7,154 nucleotides of DNA, taken from the NCBI GenBank assembly GCA_900762805.1, contig CAAFHY010000178.1:1-7154 (forward strand). The letters run 5' to 3'. Source of the stretch: Oscillospiraceae bacterium. Its GTDB lineage: Bacteria; Bacillota; Clostridia; Oscillospirales; Ruminococcaceae. The notes beneath the pieces are model-generated. The model was not told where the DNA came from and ran no database searches. It worked only from the letters and a program-made list of their open reading frames with translations. Shown in pieces: positions 1 through 5,679 of this stretch. Numbering within the stretch: the first letter of the stretch is position 1; every line of letters begins with the position of its first letter. The position numbers were made by a program, and so were the translations under genes.

Positions 1-79
1 GGCCCAGCGGCTTGCCGGCGGCATCGATGATATACCAGCTGCGCTGTACTTCGGCGGGCTTTGCCATGTAGGTAGACAT
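1..79 (-). CDS. rplM: Ribosomal protein L13, N-terminal part (cut by window edge)
   Basis: Read on the minus strand from ATG at 79, the visible 26 residues begin [12 protein letters not shown] and continue [14 protein letters not shown]. This matches the conserved start of bacterial L13 (MxTYMAKPxEVxRxWYxxDAxGxxLG). L13 is an early-assembling protein of the 50S subunit, and rplM is usually followed by rpsI (S9), which would lie outside the window. The start is supported by an AAGGGG ribosome binding site (GGGG at 87-90 on plus coordinates) seven bases upstream; a second in-frame ATG encodes Met5. A strong promoter lies 70-100 bases upstream. The identification rests on a short stretch, but the motif is distinctive. 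The rest of the gene is not visible. Confidence 0.93.
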   Translation of the reverse strand, partial: MSTYMAKPAEVQRSWYIIDAAGKPLG

Positions 80-143
80 CGGTATTCCCCTTTTTGAGAT
101 TTTATAACAACTAATTGTGCTTGAGGGCGCTTTTCAGCGCGCA
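80..143 (-). promoter_or_regulatory. rplM 5' leader with GNRA hairpin; possible L13 autoregulatory leader
   Basis: The predicted transcript begins almost at once with a perfect 5-bp stem, GCGCT/AGCGC, closed by a GAAA tetraloop (plus 127-140, read on minus). The remaining AU-rich leader runs into the AAGGGG ribosome binding site. L13 operons in Firmicutes are known to carry short structured leaders used for feedback by the ribosomal protein. The position and hairpin suit that role, but I cannot match the full consensus by eye, so the regulatory function is an inference. Confidence 0.45.
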
Positions 144-149
144 AAATGA

Positions 150-178
150 ATTATAGCGCGAAACAGGGCGCTTGTCAA
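150..178 (-). promoter_or_regulatory. Sigma-A promoter of rplM
   Basis: On the minus strand there is a perfect TTGACA -35 box (plus 173-178) and a perfect TATAAT -10 box (plus 150-155) separated by exactly 17 bases. The predicted start is near plus 143, giving a leader of about 64 bases before the L13 start codon. A full-consensus promoter fits a highly expressed ribosomal protein operon. Confidence 0.92.
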
Positions 179-306
179 CGTTTTTTCCGGCAAAAGTTAA
201 AATACGGTTTCAAAGCTTTAAAAATCGCCTGTTTCCGCCGTTTTTCTGTGATATCCTCGTTTGTCAATTTCACAAAGGGCGGGCGGCGCTTCAAGCCGGC
301 AGGTGA
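179..306. other. AT-rich core of divergent rplM / murT control region
   Basis: This stretch separates the -35 boxes of two divergent promoters. It holds A/T runs and a short inverted repeat of TTTGT and ACAAA around 262-278. No coding frame with a ribosome binding site and no further promoter with good spacing was found. The second TTGACA-like hexamer on the minus strand (plus 263-268) has no -10 box at the right distance. The A/T runs could act as UP elements, but this is only a possibility. Confidence 0.4.
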
Positions 307-335
307 TTGACGAACAGCCGGTGCAATGCTATAAT
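307..335 (+). promoter_or_regulatory. Sigma-A promoter of the murT-gatD operon
   Basis: TTGACG (307-312, one mismatch to consensus) is separated by 17 bases from a perfect TATAAT (330-335). The -10 box is preceded by TGC, giving an extended -10. The expected start is near 342, leaving a leader of about 57 bases before the ATG at 399. Confidence 0.88.
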
Positions 336-360
336 CATGACGAGAAACATAGCTGAAACG

Positions 361-380
361 CTGCCGCCCTGCGGCGGCAG
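361..380 (+). promoter_or_regulatory. Leader hairpin just upstream of the murT ribosome binding site
   Basis: A perfect 8-bp GC-rich stem (CTGCCGCC at 361-368, GGCGGCAG at 373-380, loop CTGC) lies inside the short leader. It ends three bases before the GGGGG Shine-Dalgarno at 384-388. No T-run follows, so it is not a good intrinsic terminator. It might stabilise the 5' end, pause polymerase or influence translation initiation; which, if any, cannot be told from sequence. Confidence 0.5.
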
Positions 381-398
381 TCTGGGGGATTGTTCACC

Positions 399-1727
399 AT
401 GAGGAAACTTTTGGCAATTCTGGCCTGCAAGCTGGCGGCCGCTGTCGGCCGGCTGATCGGGCGCGGCAGCAGCCTGCCCGGCAGTGTCGCGCTCAAGCTT
501 TGCCCTGACATTCTTGGCCGCATCCGTTATCCCAAAACGGTGCTGGCCGTCACCGGCAGCAACGGCAAGACCTCGACTACAGAGATGATCGCCGCCGTGC
601 TGCGGGCCGATGGGCGCGAGGTCGTCTATAACAAAGAGGGCTCCAACCAGATCCAGGGAGTCGTCACCACGGTACTGACCCACTGCACCCTTTCCGGCGT
701 CATGCGCGGCGACGTGCTGCTGCTGGAATCGGACGAGCGCTATGCCGTCCACTCCTTCAAGTATTTCCGCCCCACGCATATGGTGGTGCTTGATCTCTAT
801 CGTGACCAGCTGACGCGCAACGGCCACCCCGAATGGGTCTACGACTGCCTCAAGCCGGCCGTCTTCCCGCAGACGCACCTGATCCTTAACGCCGATGATC
901 CGCTGTCCTCCTGCTACGGCGAGGGGCGCGAAGAGGTGACGTGGTTCGGCGTCGAGCGCAATGCCCAGTCAACGCAAGAGCCCTCCGGGGCTTACCGTGA
1001 CGGCAGCTACTGCCCCGTCTGCAAAAGCCCCATGCAGTATGCATGGTACCATTTCAATCAGATGGGCGACTATCGCTGCGAGCACTGCGGACACGCCCGC
1101 AGGACCCCCGATTTTGCCGTCACGGCCGTTGATCCCGAAGGCGGGAATATCGTCATCAACCAAAAGGTATCGATCCATCTTGCCTTTTTCAGCGTTTACA
1201 GCGTCTATAACTGCGCCGCTGCCTTTGCCGCCTGCTCTCTGGTAGGCGTGCCCGACGACGTCATCGCCGCCACCATCAGCCGCTATATCCTGCACAACGG
1301 CAGGGTCGTCAGCTTCCGCCTCGGCCGGAGGCACGGCACGCTGCTCATTTCCAAGCACGAGAACAGCATCGGCTACGATACCAACCTGCGCTATATCTGC
1401 GCACAGCATGAAAAGCATGATCTGATGATCATCGTCGATGCCGTCTCGCGCAAATATTTTACCGGCGAGACATCGTGGCTGTGGGATATCGATTTTGACC
1501 AGCTCGTCAGCGACCGGATCGAGAATATCTATCTCACCGGCCGCTATGTGAACGACCTGGCGGTGCGCTTTGCCTTCACCGAGGTGCCGGCCGGCAAGCT
1601 CTACACCGACCCCGATATCCGCCGCTGTGCCGCCGCCATCGGAGGGCAGCCGGGCAACGATCTGTTCGTGATGACCTGCTTCTCGGATATGAATAAAATC
1701 CTGTCGCTGGTCGAAAAGGAGGATTGA
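399..1727 (+). CDS. murT: MurT-like Mur ligase (lipid II isoglutaminyl synthase subunit MurT, divergent)
   Basis: 442 residues, Mur ligase family. MurT with GatD amidates the D-Glu of lipid II to D-isoglutamine in Gram-positive cell wall synthesis, in the cytoplasm. Visible features: P-loop GSNGKTST at 53-60; LLLESDE near 107-113; YRDQLTRNG near 134-142; LNADDP at 163-168; and the four-cysteine zinc ribbon that marks MurT, C205-C208 and C227-C230. The C-terminal domain has a SWLWDIDFD motif at 359-367. The ATG at 399 is preferred over the in-frame TTG at 390 because GGGGG (384-388) is ten bases from the ATG and only one from the TTG. Odd points: Glu357 sits where the Asp completing the GatD triad is expected, and the usual KNPAG motif is replaced by KHENSIG (319-325). 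The gene overlaps its partner's ribosome binding site. Family assignment is firm; the exact substrate is less certain. Confidence 0.86.
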   Translation: MRKLLAILACKLAAAVGRLIGRGSSLPGSVALKLCPDILGRIRYPKTVLAVTGSNGKTSTTEMIAAVLRADGREVVYNKEGSNQIQGVVTTVLTHCTLSGVMRGDVLLLESDERYAVHSFKYFRPTHMVVLDLYRDQLTRNGHPEWVYDCLKPAVFPQTHLILNADDPLSSCYGEGREEVTWFGVERNAQSTQEPSGAYRDGSYCPVCKSPMQYAWYHFNQMGDYRCEHCGHARRTPDFAVTAVDPEGGNIVINQKVSIHLAFFSVYSVYNCAAAFAACSLVGVPDDVIAATISRYILHNGRVVSFRLGRRHGTLLISKHENSIGYDTNLRYICAQHEKHDLMIIVDAVSRKYFTGETSWLWDIDFDQLVSDRIENIYLTGRYVNDLAVRFAFTEVPAGKLYTDPDIRRCAAAIGGQPGNDLFVMTCFSDMNKILSLVEKED

Positions 1728-1732
1728 ATATG
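1717..1732 (+). promoter_or_regulatory. Ribosome binding site that fixes the gatD start
   Basis: AGGAGG at 1717-1722 lies inside the last codons of murT, seven bases before ATG at 1730. The upstream TTG at 1724, overlapping the murT stop, is only one base from the site and is unlikely to be used. The arrangement implies coupled translation of the two subunits. Confidence 0.8.
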
Positions 1733-2452
1733 CAGCTCAAGCTCATCCATCTCTACCCCGACCTGATGAACCTTTACGGCAGCTACGGCAACCTGCTGGT
1801 GCTGCGCCGCACGCTTGAAAAGCTGGGCCATACGGTGGAGCTCGCCGAGGTGCGCCCCGGCGAGGCGCTGCCGCTGGCCGGCGCCGATATGCTGATGCTG
1901 GGTGCCGGCACCGAGCGCAGCGCACTGGCGGCGCTGGAGGCGCTGTGCCCTGCCCGCGAGGCGCTGGCAGAGGCTGCCCAGGGCGGCCTGCCCATGCTGT
2001 TCTGCGGGACGGCGGCCGAGCTGCTGGGAGACACTGTTACCGACCGCAGCGGTGCCGTCCACCCTGCGCTTGGTCTGGCGCCCTTTACGGTGGAACAGGG
2101 GGCCAAGCGCATCGTGGGCGATGTCATCGGCCGCTGTCCGCTGACCGACCGGCCGGTGGTCGGCTTCATCAATAAATGCAGCCTGCTCAGGGGCGTCGAA
2201 ACGCCGTTCCTGACCGAGACGACGCTGGGCTTCGGCAATGAGGGCCGGCACGGCGCCGAGGGCGTGCTGCTGCATCATGTGATAGGCTCGGAGCTGACCG
2301 GGCCGCTGCTGGTCAAGAACCCGGCGCTGCTCGACTGGTTCGCCGCTCGGCTGCTGGAGCGCCGCGGTGCGCCGGTGCCGGAAAGCTTTGCTCATTCCGA
2401 GGCATATCTGGCCTCCTACCGTGTGACGCTGGAGGAGCTGCAAAAGAGATAG
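1730..2452 (+). CDS. gatD: GatD-like class I glutamine amidotransferase (MurT partner, altered triad)
   Basis: 240 residues, about the usual GatD length, in the CobB/CobQ-like amidotransferase family. Canonical GatD hydrolyses glutamine and passes ammonia to MurT for amidation of lipid II. The N-terminus (LIHLYPDLMNLYGSYGN, 5-21) is typical of the family. The nucleophile is Cys92 in LPMLFCGTAAELLG (87-100). Arg127 in KRIVGD corresponds in position to the substrate-binding Arg of S. aureus GatD. The C-terminal block GAEGVLL...GPLLVKNP (175-198) is also family-typical. Oddities: the usual catalytic motif GTYLHGPLL reads GSELTGPLL, so Thr190 replaces the triad His; GGGQDRE is degraded to GAGTERS (58-64); CGGYQ has become CGTAA. 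Two His residues at 182-183 lie nearby but seven positions early. Pairing with MurT is clear from overlap; catalytic competence is doubtful. Confidence 0.82.
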   Translation: MQLKLIHLYPDLMNLYGSYGNLLVLRRTLEKLGHTVELAEVRPGEALPLAGADMLMLGAGTERSALAALEALCPAREALAEAAQGGLPMLFCGTAAELLGDTVTDRSGAVHPALGLAPFTVEQGAKRIVGDVIGRCPLTDRPVVGFINKCSLLRGVETPFLTETTLGFGNEGRHGAEGVLLHHVIGSELTGPLLVKNPALLDWFAARLLERRGAPVPESFAHSEAYLASYRVTLEELQKR

Positions 2453-2480
2453 TTCAGGCTGTTACGCGGTCAGGACACGG

Positions 2481-2508
2481 AAAAGGCCCGCCGAAAGGCG
2501 GGCCCTTT
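2481..2508. terminator. Bidirectional intrinsic terminator between gatD and prmA
   Basis: A perfect 8-bp stem (GGCCCGCC at 2485-2492 and its complement at 2497-2504) is closed by a GAAA tetraloop. It is flanked by AAAA on the left and CTTT on the right. Read on plus it ends the murT-gatD transcript with a short U-tract; read on minus it is followed by TTTT and ends prmA. Its place between two convergent genes supports two-way use. Confidence 0.85.
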
Positions 2509-2639
2509 GAATCGCCTTCAGCCGGCGGCGACAGGATATCCCTGTCTGCACCGCGGAGATTTGTTGCTGCCCCGCGCCGATAAACCGTTGCGGCTTGCTC
2601 TGCCGGCATTTGTGCTTTTTTACACATCAAGCGGCTGCC
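2509..2639. other. Convergent intergenic spacer with small palindrome
   Basis: No gene is supported here. It contains the inverted repeat GACAGG-ATATC-CCTGTC (2530-2546), whose centre is itself palindromic (GGATATCC). There is also a T6 run near 2615 without a convincing hairpin. It is the 3' untranslated part of the prmA transcript before the shared terminator. Confidence 0.4.
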
Positions 2640-3557
2640 TCACAGCTTTTGAAACGTCAGCTCATGCCACTCACCTTCCCCGGCCGAAGAGACAAAGCGG
2701 AAGCCTGATAGCTCCAACGCACGGCGGGTGTCGTCCGCGCGGCCGTCGATGATGCCGCTGGTGATGAGCGTGCCGCCCTTTCGCAGTGAGGCGTAAAACC
2801 GCGCCGCATAGCCGATGATGATATCGGCTATGATGTTGGCGATAATGATATCGTAGGCGCTGCTGCGGAAGGCGTCTGCCGGCAGCATGACCGTCAGCCG
2901 GTCGGACACACCGTTGAGCGCGGCATTATGCGCCGCGGCCGTTAAGGCCGCCTGCGTCACATCGGCCGCGGCGGCGTGGCCGGCGCCGAGCAGCAGCCCG
3001 GCGATGGCCAGCACCCCGCTGCCGCAGCCCATGTCGAGCAGCTGCTCGCCGCCCCTGATGGTCTGCTCCAGCCGCGCCGCGGCCAGCCGTGTCGTTTCAT
3101 GCAGGCCGCTGCCGAAGGCCATGCCGGGGTCGATGCGCACCGCAATGTCTCCTGCGCACAGCTCCGGCTGCTGCCAGGCCGGCGTGATGACAAGACGCTT
3201 GCCCGCCCGGACCGGGTGATAATATTTCTTCCATTCGTTTTCCCAATCGGCGCCGGCCACCCGCACGACCTCCGCCGTATGGGCGATGCCGAACTGCCAC
3301 AGACGCTGCCCGATGCCCTCGCGCGCCGCCGGAAGCCCGGCCGGATCGGTGAAGTAGGCGTGGATGCGGCAGACCGAGCGGTCAGCCGCCGCCAGCTCCT
3401 CATCGAGATAGGGCGTGCCGCCGACCAGCGGCGCTACGCTTTCAACATCGGAATAATCCTCTGTATAGATCCCGCCGGCAGCGTAAGCCAGCACGGCGGC
3501 CTCGGCCGGCTCGCGGTCGGCGGCCGGCACGGTCACAATGAGTTCGGTATAGTCCAT
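2640..3557 (-). CDS. prmA: Ribosomal protein L11 methyltransferase
   Basis: 305 residues, close to the usual PrmA length of about 300. PrmA is a cytoplasmic class I SAM-dependent enzyme that methylates lysines and the N-terminus of ribosomal protein L11. The N-terminal 90 residues form the L11-binding domain. Family signatures follow in order: WENEWKKYYHP (105-115), DPGMAFGSGLHETT (143-156), SAM motif I DMGCGSG (175-181), acidic SAM-ribose residue Asp199 and the IIANI motif (238-242). The start MDYTELIVTV is chosen because GGAGGG (plus 3562-3567) lies four bases upstream; an in-frame ATG nine codons earlier lacks a suitable site and adds a non-family extension. It stands alone, convergent with gatD and divergent from rpe. 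The usual neighbours (dnaJ, rsmE) are not adjacent, so no operon partner is visible. Confidence 0.95.
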   Translation of the reverse strand: MDYTELIVTVPAADREPAEAAVLAYAAGGIYTEDYSDVESVAPLVGGTPYLDEELAAADRSVCRIHAYFTDPAGLPAAREGIGQRLWQFGIAHTAEVVRVAGADWENEWKKYYHPVRAGKRLVITPAWQQPELCAGDIAVRIDPGMAFGSGLHETTRLAAARLEQTIRGGEQLLDMGCGSGVLAIAGLLLGAGHAAAADVTQAALTAAAHNAALNGVSDRLTVMLPADAFRSSAYDIIIANIIADIIIGYAARFYASLRKGGTLITSGIIDGRADDTRRALELSGFRFVSSAGEGEWHELTFQKL

Positions 3558-3574
3558 GATACCCTCCTGCCGGT

Positions 3575-3603
3575 ATGTTATCACGTTTTTCCGCTGTTGT
3601 AAA
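3575..3603 (-). promoter_or_regulatory. Candidate prmA promoter
   Basis: On the minus strand TTTACA (plus 3598-3603) is separated by 17 bases from TAACAT (plus 3575-3580), matching consensus at 5/6 and 4/6. Transcription would start about 11 bases before the prmA ATG, with the ribosome binding site at the very 5' end. That leader is unusually short, so another start further upstream remains possible. Confidence 0.42.
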
Positions 3604-3605
3604 CG

Positions 3606-3631
3606 CCGGCGGCCCCGCGCGGCGCCGCCGG
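3606..3631. repeat. GC-rich inverted repeat upstream of prmA
   Basis: CCGGCGGC (3606-3613) and GCCGCCGG (3624-3631) are perfect complements around a 10-base C/G loop. The hairpin abuts the candidate prmA -35 box. No good U-tract follows in either direction, so it is a weak terminator candidate at best. It may instead insulate prmA or simply reflect GC-rich sequence. Confidence 0.4.
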
Positions 3632-3680
3632 AAACAAAAAGACAGAAAAATCATCTTGTCCCTTGAAGTTTCCCGGCTTT

Positions 3681-3704
3681 CCGCATGGCACCATTGGCCG
3701 GAAG
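3681..3704. repeat. 24-bp direct repeat, copy 1
   Basis: A 24-base unit beginning CCGCATGGCACC and ending ATTGGCCGGAAG is present here and again, identical, 91 bases downstream. It contains overlapping small dyads (ATGG-CA-CCAT and CCATTGG). It lies in the non-coding region between divergent prmA and rpe. The role is unknown: operator pair, interspersed repeat or recombination remnant are all possible. Confidence 0.85.
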
Positions 3705-3771
3705 CGGCAGGCGGGGGCACCAAGCTCTGACCAACGCCTGCCGGCGGTCTTTTCGCCCGCAAAGCACCCGC

Positions 3772-3795
3772 CCGCATGGCACCATTGGCCGGAAG
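3772..3795. repeat. 24-bp direct repeat, copy 2
   Basis: Identical to the unit at 3681-3704 over all 24 bases. Its end is 56 bases upstream of the rpe -35 box. The intervening 67 bases are not repeated, though they carry another GGCACCA heptamer at 3716-3722. The right flanks of both copies are loosely similar and G/C-rich, so an originally longer duplicated unit is possible. Confidence 0.85.
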
Positions 3796-3851
3796 AGGCG
3801 ACAGGGCGGCGCGATATTTTCCGTCTCTGCACGGCAAACGCCCCGCCCGCC

Positions 3852-3880
3852 TTGCTTTTACCGATGTTTTACAGTATAAT
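3852..3880 (+). promoter_or_regulatory. Promoter of the rpe-rnfDEA operon
   Basis: TTGCTT (3852-3857, partial match) is followed after 17 bases by a perfect TATAAT (3875-3880) in a local AT-rich patch. The start is expected near 3887, about 48 bases before the rpe ATG. No other promoter is seen before rnfD, so the Rnf-like genes probably depend on this one. Confidence 0.75.
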
Positions 3881-3934
3881 ATAAGGGCATATAAAAAAGC
3901 ATCACGCCCTACACTTATCATTCAGGAGGAAGAT

Positions 3935-4603
3935 ATGCTTTACCTTTCCCCGGCGATCCTTTCGGCGGACTTTGCCAATCTGCAGCGCGACTGCACCGAG
4001 GCCGTCGGGAACGGCGCCGACTTTTTGCACATAGATGTGATGGACGGCCATTTCGTGCCCAACATCACCGTCGGCGCGCCGGTGCTCAAGTGCCTTAAAA
4101 AAGCCATTCCCGATGCCTTTTACGACGTCCACCTGATGATCAGCGACCCCAACCGCTATGCCCCGCAGTTTGCCGAGGCCGGAGCCGATCTCATCTGCTT
4201 CCATCTGGAGTCGGACGGCGACGTGCAGCAGACCATCGACACCATCCGCTCGCTCGGCTGCAAGGTCGGCATTGCCGTCAAGCCGGCGACGCCTGTTGAC
4301 GCTGTGCTGCCCTTTATCGACAAGGTTGACCTCGTGCTGGTGATGACCGTCGAGCCGGGCTTCGGCGGGCAGGATTTTATGACCGAGCAGTGCGAAAAGG
4401 TCTTTGCGCTGCGCCAGGCAGCCATCGACCGCGGCCTTGACGGCCTTATGATCGAGGTTGACGGCGGCATCGACAAATACACTTCGCAGATCGCCGTCAC
4501 CGCCGGAGCCAATGTTCTGGTGGCCGGCAGCGCCGTGTTTGGCCGGGGCAGCATCGCCCAGAATATCGCCGCTATCCGCCGTGCCTGTCAGGGGGAGGGC
4601 TGA
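3935..4603 (+). CDS. rpe: Ribulose-phosphate 3-epimerase
   Basis: 222 residues, full length for the family. The enzyme interconverts D-ribulose 5-phosphate and D-xylulose 5-phosphate in the cytoplasmic pentose phosphate pathway, as a TIM barrel with a bound divalent metal. Signatures: LSPAILSADFANL (4-16), HIDVMDGHFVPN (32-43) with metal and acid/base residues His32 and Asp34, YDVHLMI with His66, VMTVEPGFGGQ (136-146), the second catalytic Asp176 in EVDGGID, and phosphate-binding VAGSAVF (196-202). The ATG at 3935 has AGGAGG at 3924-3929, five bases upstream; the reading frame extends 53 codons further 5' but that part crosses the promoter and is not coding. Its stop TGA shares a base with the rnfD ATG (4603). 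Being first in an operon with Rnf-like membrane genes is unexpected, as no direct biochemical link is known. Confidence 0.96.
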   Translation: MLYLSPAILSADFANLQRDCTEAVGNGADFLHIDVMDGHFVPNITVGAPVLKCLKKAIPDAFYDVHLMISDPNRYAPQFAEAGADLICFHLESDGDVQQTIDTIRSLGCKVGIAVKPATPVDAVLPFIDKVDLVLVMTVEPGFGGQDFMTEQCEKVFALRQAAIDRGLDGLMIEVDGGIDKYTSQIAVTAGANVLVAGSAVFGRGSIAQNIAAIRRACQGEG

Positions 4604-5679
4604 TGGTCCGCACCAAACGGGCCGAGCTGCACCGCAGCTTCCGCTCCTGCCGTGATTTTCTGGTCGCCATGATCCCGCTTGTCGGGATGTCGATGTACCT
4701 CTACGGGTTTCGCCCCTTTATCATCGTGCTGCTGGCCGGCGTCAACGCCATGCTGTGCGACCTTACCAATGCCCTGCTGCGGCGGCGCCCCTACGACGTC
4801 ACCGATCTGTCGAGCATCGTCTTTGCCGAGGTGTTCGCGCTGATGATGCCGGCGTCTGTCAGCTACGGCGTTATTCTCATCGGCACCGCCGTTACGGTGC
4901 TGCTGGGCAAGCACGCCTTCGGCGGCTACGAGAATTATCCCTGCCACCCCGCGGCCTTCGGCATTTCCTTTGCCGCCGTCTGCTGGCCGAGTCAGGTCTT
5001 TTCCTATCCCAAGCCCTTTGCCGCGCTGGGGTTGGGCTTCCGGCCGGACGTCGAGCTTTTTGAAGCATCGTCTCACGCGCTCAATTACGGCGGCCGGCCG
5101 TATGTCGAGCTGTCCGACCTCATTACCGGCAATTTCACAGGCCCCCTCGGCACGACCTTCTGCCTTATCCTGCTGGCGGGTCTGGCCTTTCTTGTTGCCC
5201 ACCGCGCCGTATCGGCGCATGTGCCGCTCAGCTTTATCGCTGCCTGCGCCGTCTTTTCACTTCTCTTTCCGCGCATTATTTCGGGGCGCATTTCCAGCCT
5301 GCTCTATGAGCTGCTGACCAGCACCGTTATCTTCTCGGCCATCTTTCTGGCGGCCGAGCCGTCGGTTTCGCCCAAAACGCCGCAGGCCAAGATCGCTTTC
5401 GGCTGTATCGCCGGCCTGCTCACCATGCTGTTCCGCTATTACGGGCAGTATGACTTTGGCGCCTGCTTTGCTCTCATCATCTGCGGGCCGCTGGCCGGGT
5501 ATCTCGACCGCCGCCTTCAGCGCCGCACCCGCGTCAGGGTCTCCAAAGGCGATGAGCCGGAAGGCGGCGAGGCCGCCGGCACCGCCCCGGATCAGCCGGC
5601 CGACGCCGGCGGGCCGGACGAGCCGGGCCCCGCTGTGAGCGGCGGGGAGGCCGACGCCCCGGAGGTGCCCCATGCGTAA
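4603..5679 (+). CDS. RnfD/NqrB-family membrane protein lacking the flavinylation motif
   Basis: 358 residues, polytopic, homologous to RnfD. In canonical Rnf (ferredoxin:NAD+ oxidoreductase, a Na+ or H+ pump) RnfD is an inner membrane subunit with FMN linked to Thr in an SGAT motif. Family signatures seen: MIPLVGMSMYLYGFRPFII (23-41), LLGKHAFGGYENYPCHPAAFG in the region 100-120, AAVCWPSQ (124-131), GNFTGPLGTT (176-185, for GNxPGSIGET), LAAEPSVSP (usual MATDPVTSP) and a final FRYYGQYDFGACFAL block. The stretch before GNFTG (about 148-172) should carry SGATP but holds HALNYGGRPY and similar, so the covalent FMN site appears absent. The last 43 residues (316-358) form a Gly/Pro/Ala/Glu/Asp-rich tail, not part of the usual family. 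Start ATG overlaps the rpe stop; GGGGGAGGG lies at 4591-4599. The end overlaps rnfE by 8 bases. Family firm, function uncertain. Confidence 0.85.
   Translation: MVRTKRAELHRSFRSCRDFLVAMIPLVGMSMYLYGFRPFIIVLLAGVNAMLCDLTNALLRRRPYDVTDLSSIVFAEVFALMMPASVSYGVILIGTAVTVLLGKHAFGGYENYPCHPAAFGISFAAVCWPSQVFSYPKPFAALGLGFRPDVELFEASSHALNYGGRPYVELSDLITGNFTGPLGTTFCLILLAGLAFLVAHRAVSAHVPLSFIAACAVFSLLFPRIISGRISSLLYELLTSTVIFSAIFLAAEPSVSPKTPQAKIAFGCIAGLLTMLFRYYGQYDFGACFALIICGPLAGYLDRRLQRRTRVRVSKGDEPEGGEAAGTAPDQPADAGGPDEPGPAVSGGEADAPEVPHA
5535..5676 (+). other. Low-complexity acidic C-terminal tail of the RnfD-like protein
   Basis: After the last predicted membrane segment and a basic stretch (RRLQRRTRVRVSK), the protein ends in 43 residues dominated by Gly, Pro, Ala, Asp and Glu, with no aromatic residue and a single His. 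The basic stretch suggests a cytoplasmic tail by the positive-inside rule. The DNA is extremely GC-rich and also contains the ribosome binding site for the next gene (GGAGG at 5661-5665). Confidence 0.6.

Noticed and set aside
1601..2443. Long open frame (280 codons) on the minus strand opposite gatD
   Set aside because: It is antisense to a gene with clear family motifs; composition is Gln/Arg/Ala-rich as expected for a GC-rich shadow frame, and no family is recognisable.
2607..2630. Second terminator for prmA around the T6 run
   Set aside because: The only pairing is a 4-bp TGTG/CACA match with the T-run inside the loop; the bidirectional terminator further on explains prmA termination better.
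2976..3602. Plus-strand open frame of 208 codons across prmA
   Set aside because: Lies antisense to prmA, which carries full family signatures. No ribosome binding site or protein-like composition.
3606..3631. Intrinsic terminator upstream of prmA
   Set aside because: The stem is strong but no U-tract follows on either strand and no gene end lies nearby.
3681..3795. CRISPR array
   Set aside because: Only two repeat copies, 67-base gap, no further units and no cas gene nearby.
3776..3934. 53-codon N-terminal extension of rpe
   Set aside because: It would cross the TATAAT promoter and the ribosome binding site, and Rpe proteins start at the MxxLSPAIL region used here.
4588..5220. Minus-strand open frame of 210 codons opposite rnfD
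   Set aside because: Highly charged, Gly/Gln/Asp-rich translation with no known domain; antisense to a well-supported membrane protein gene.
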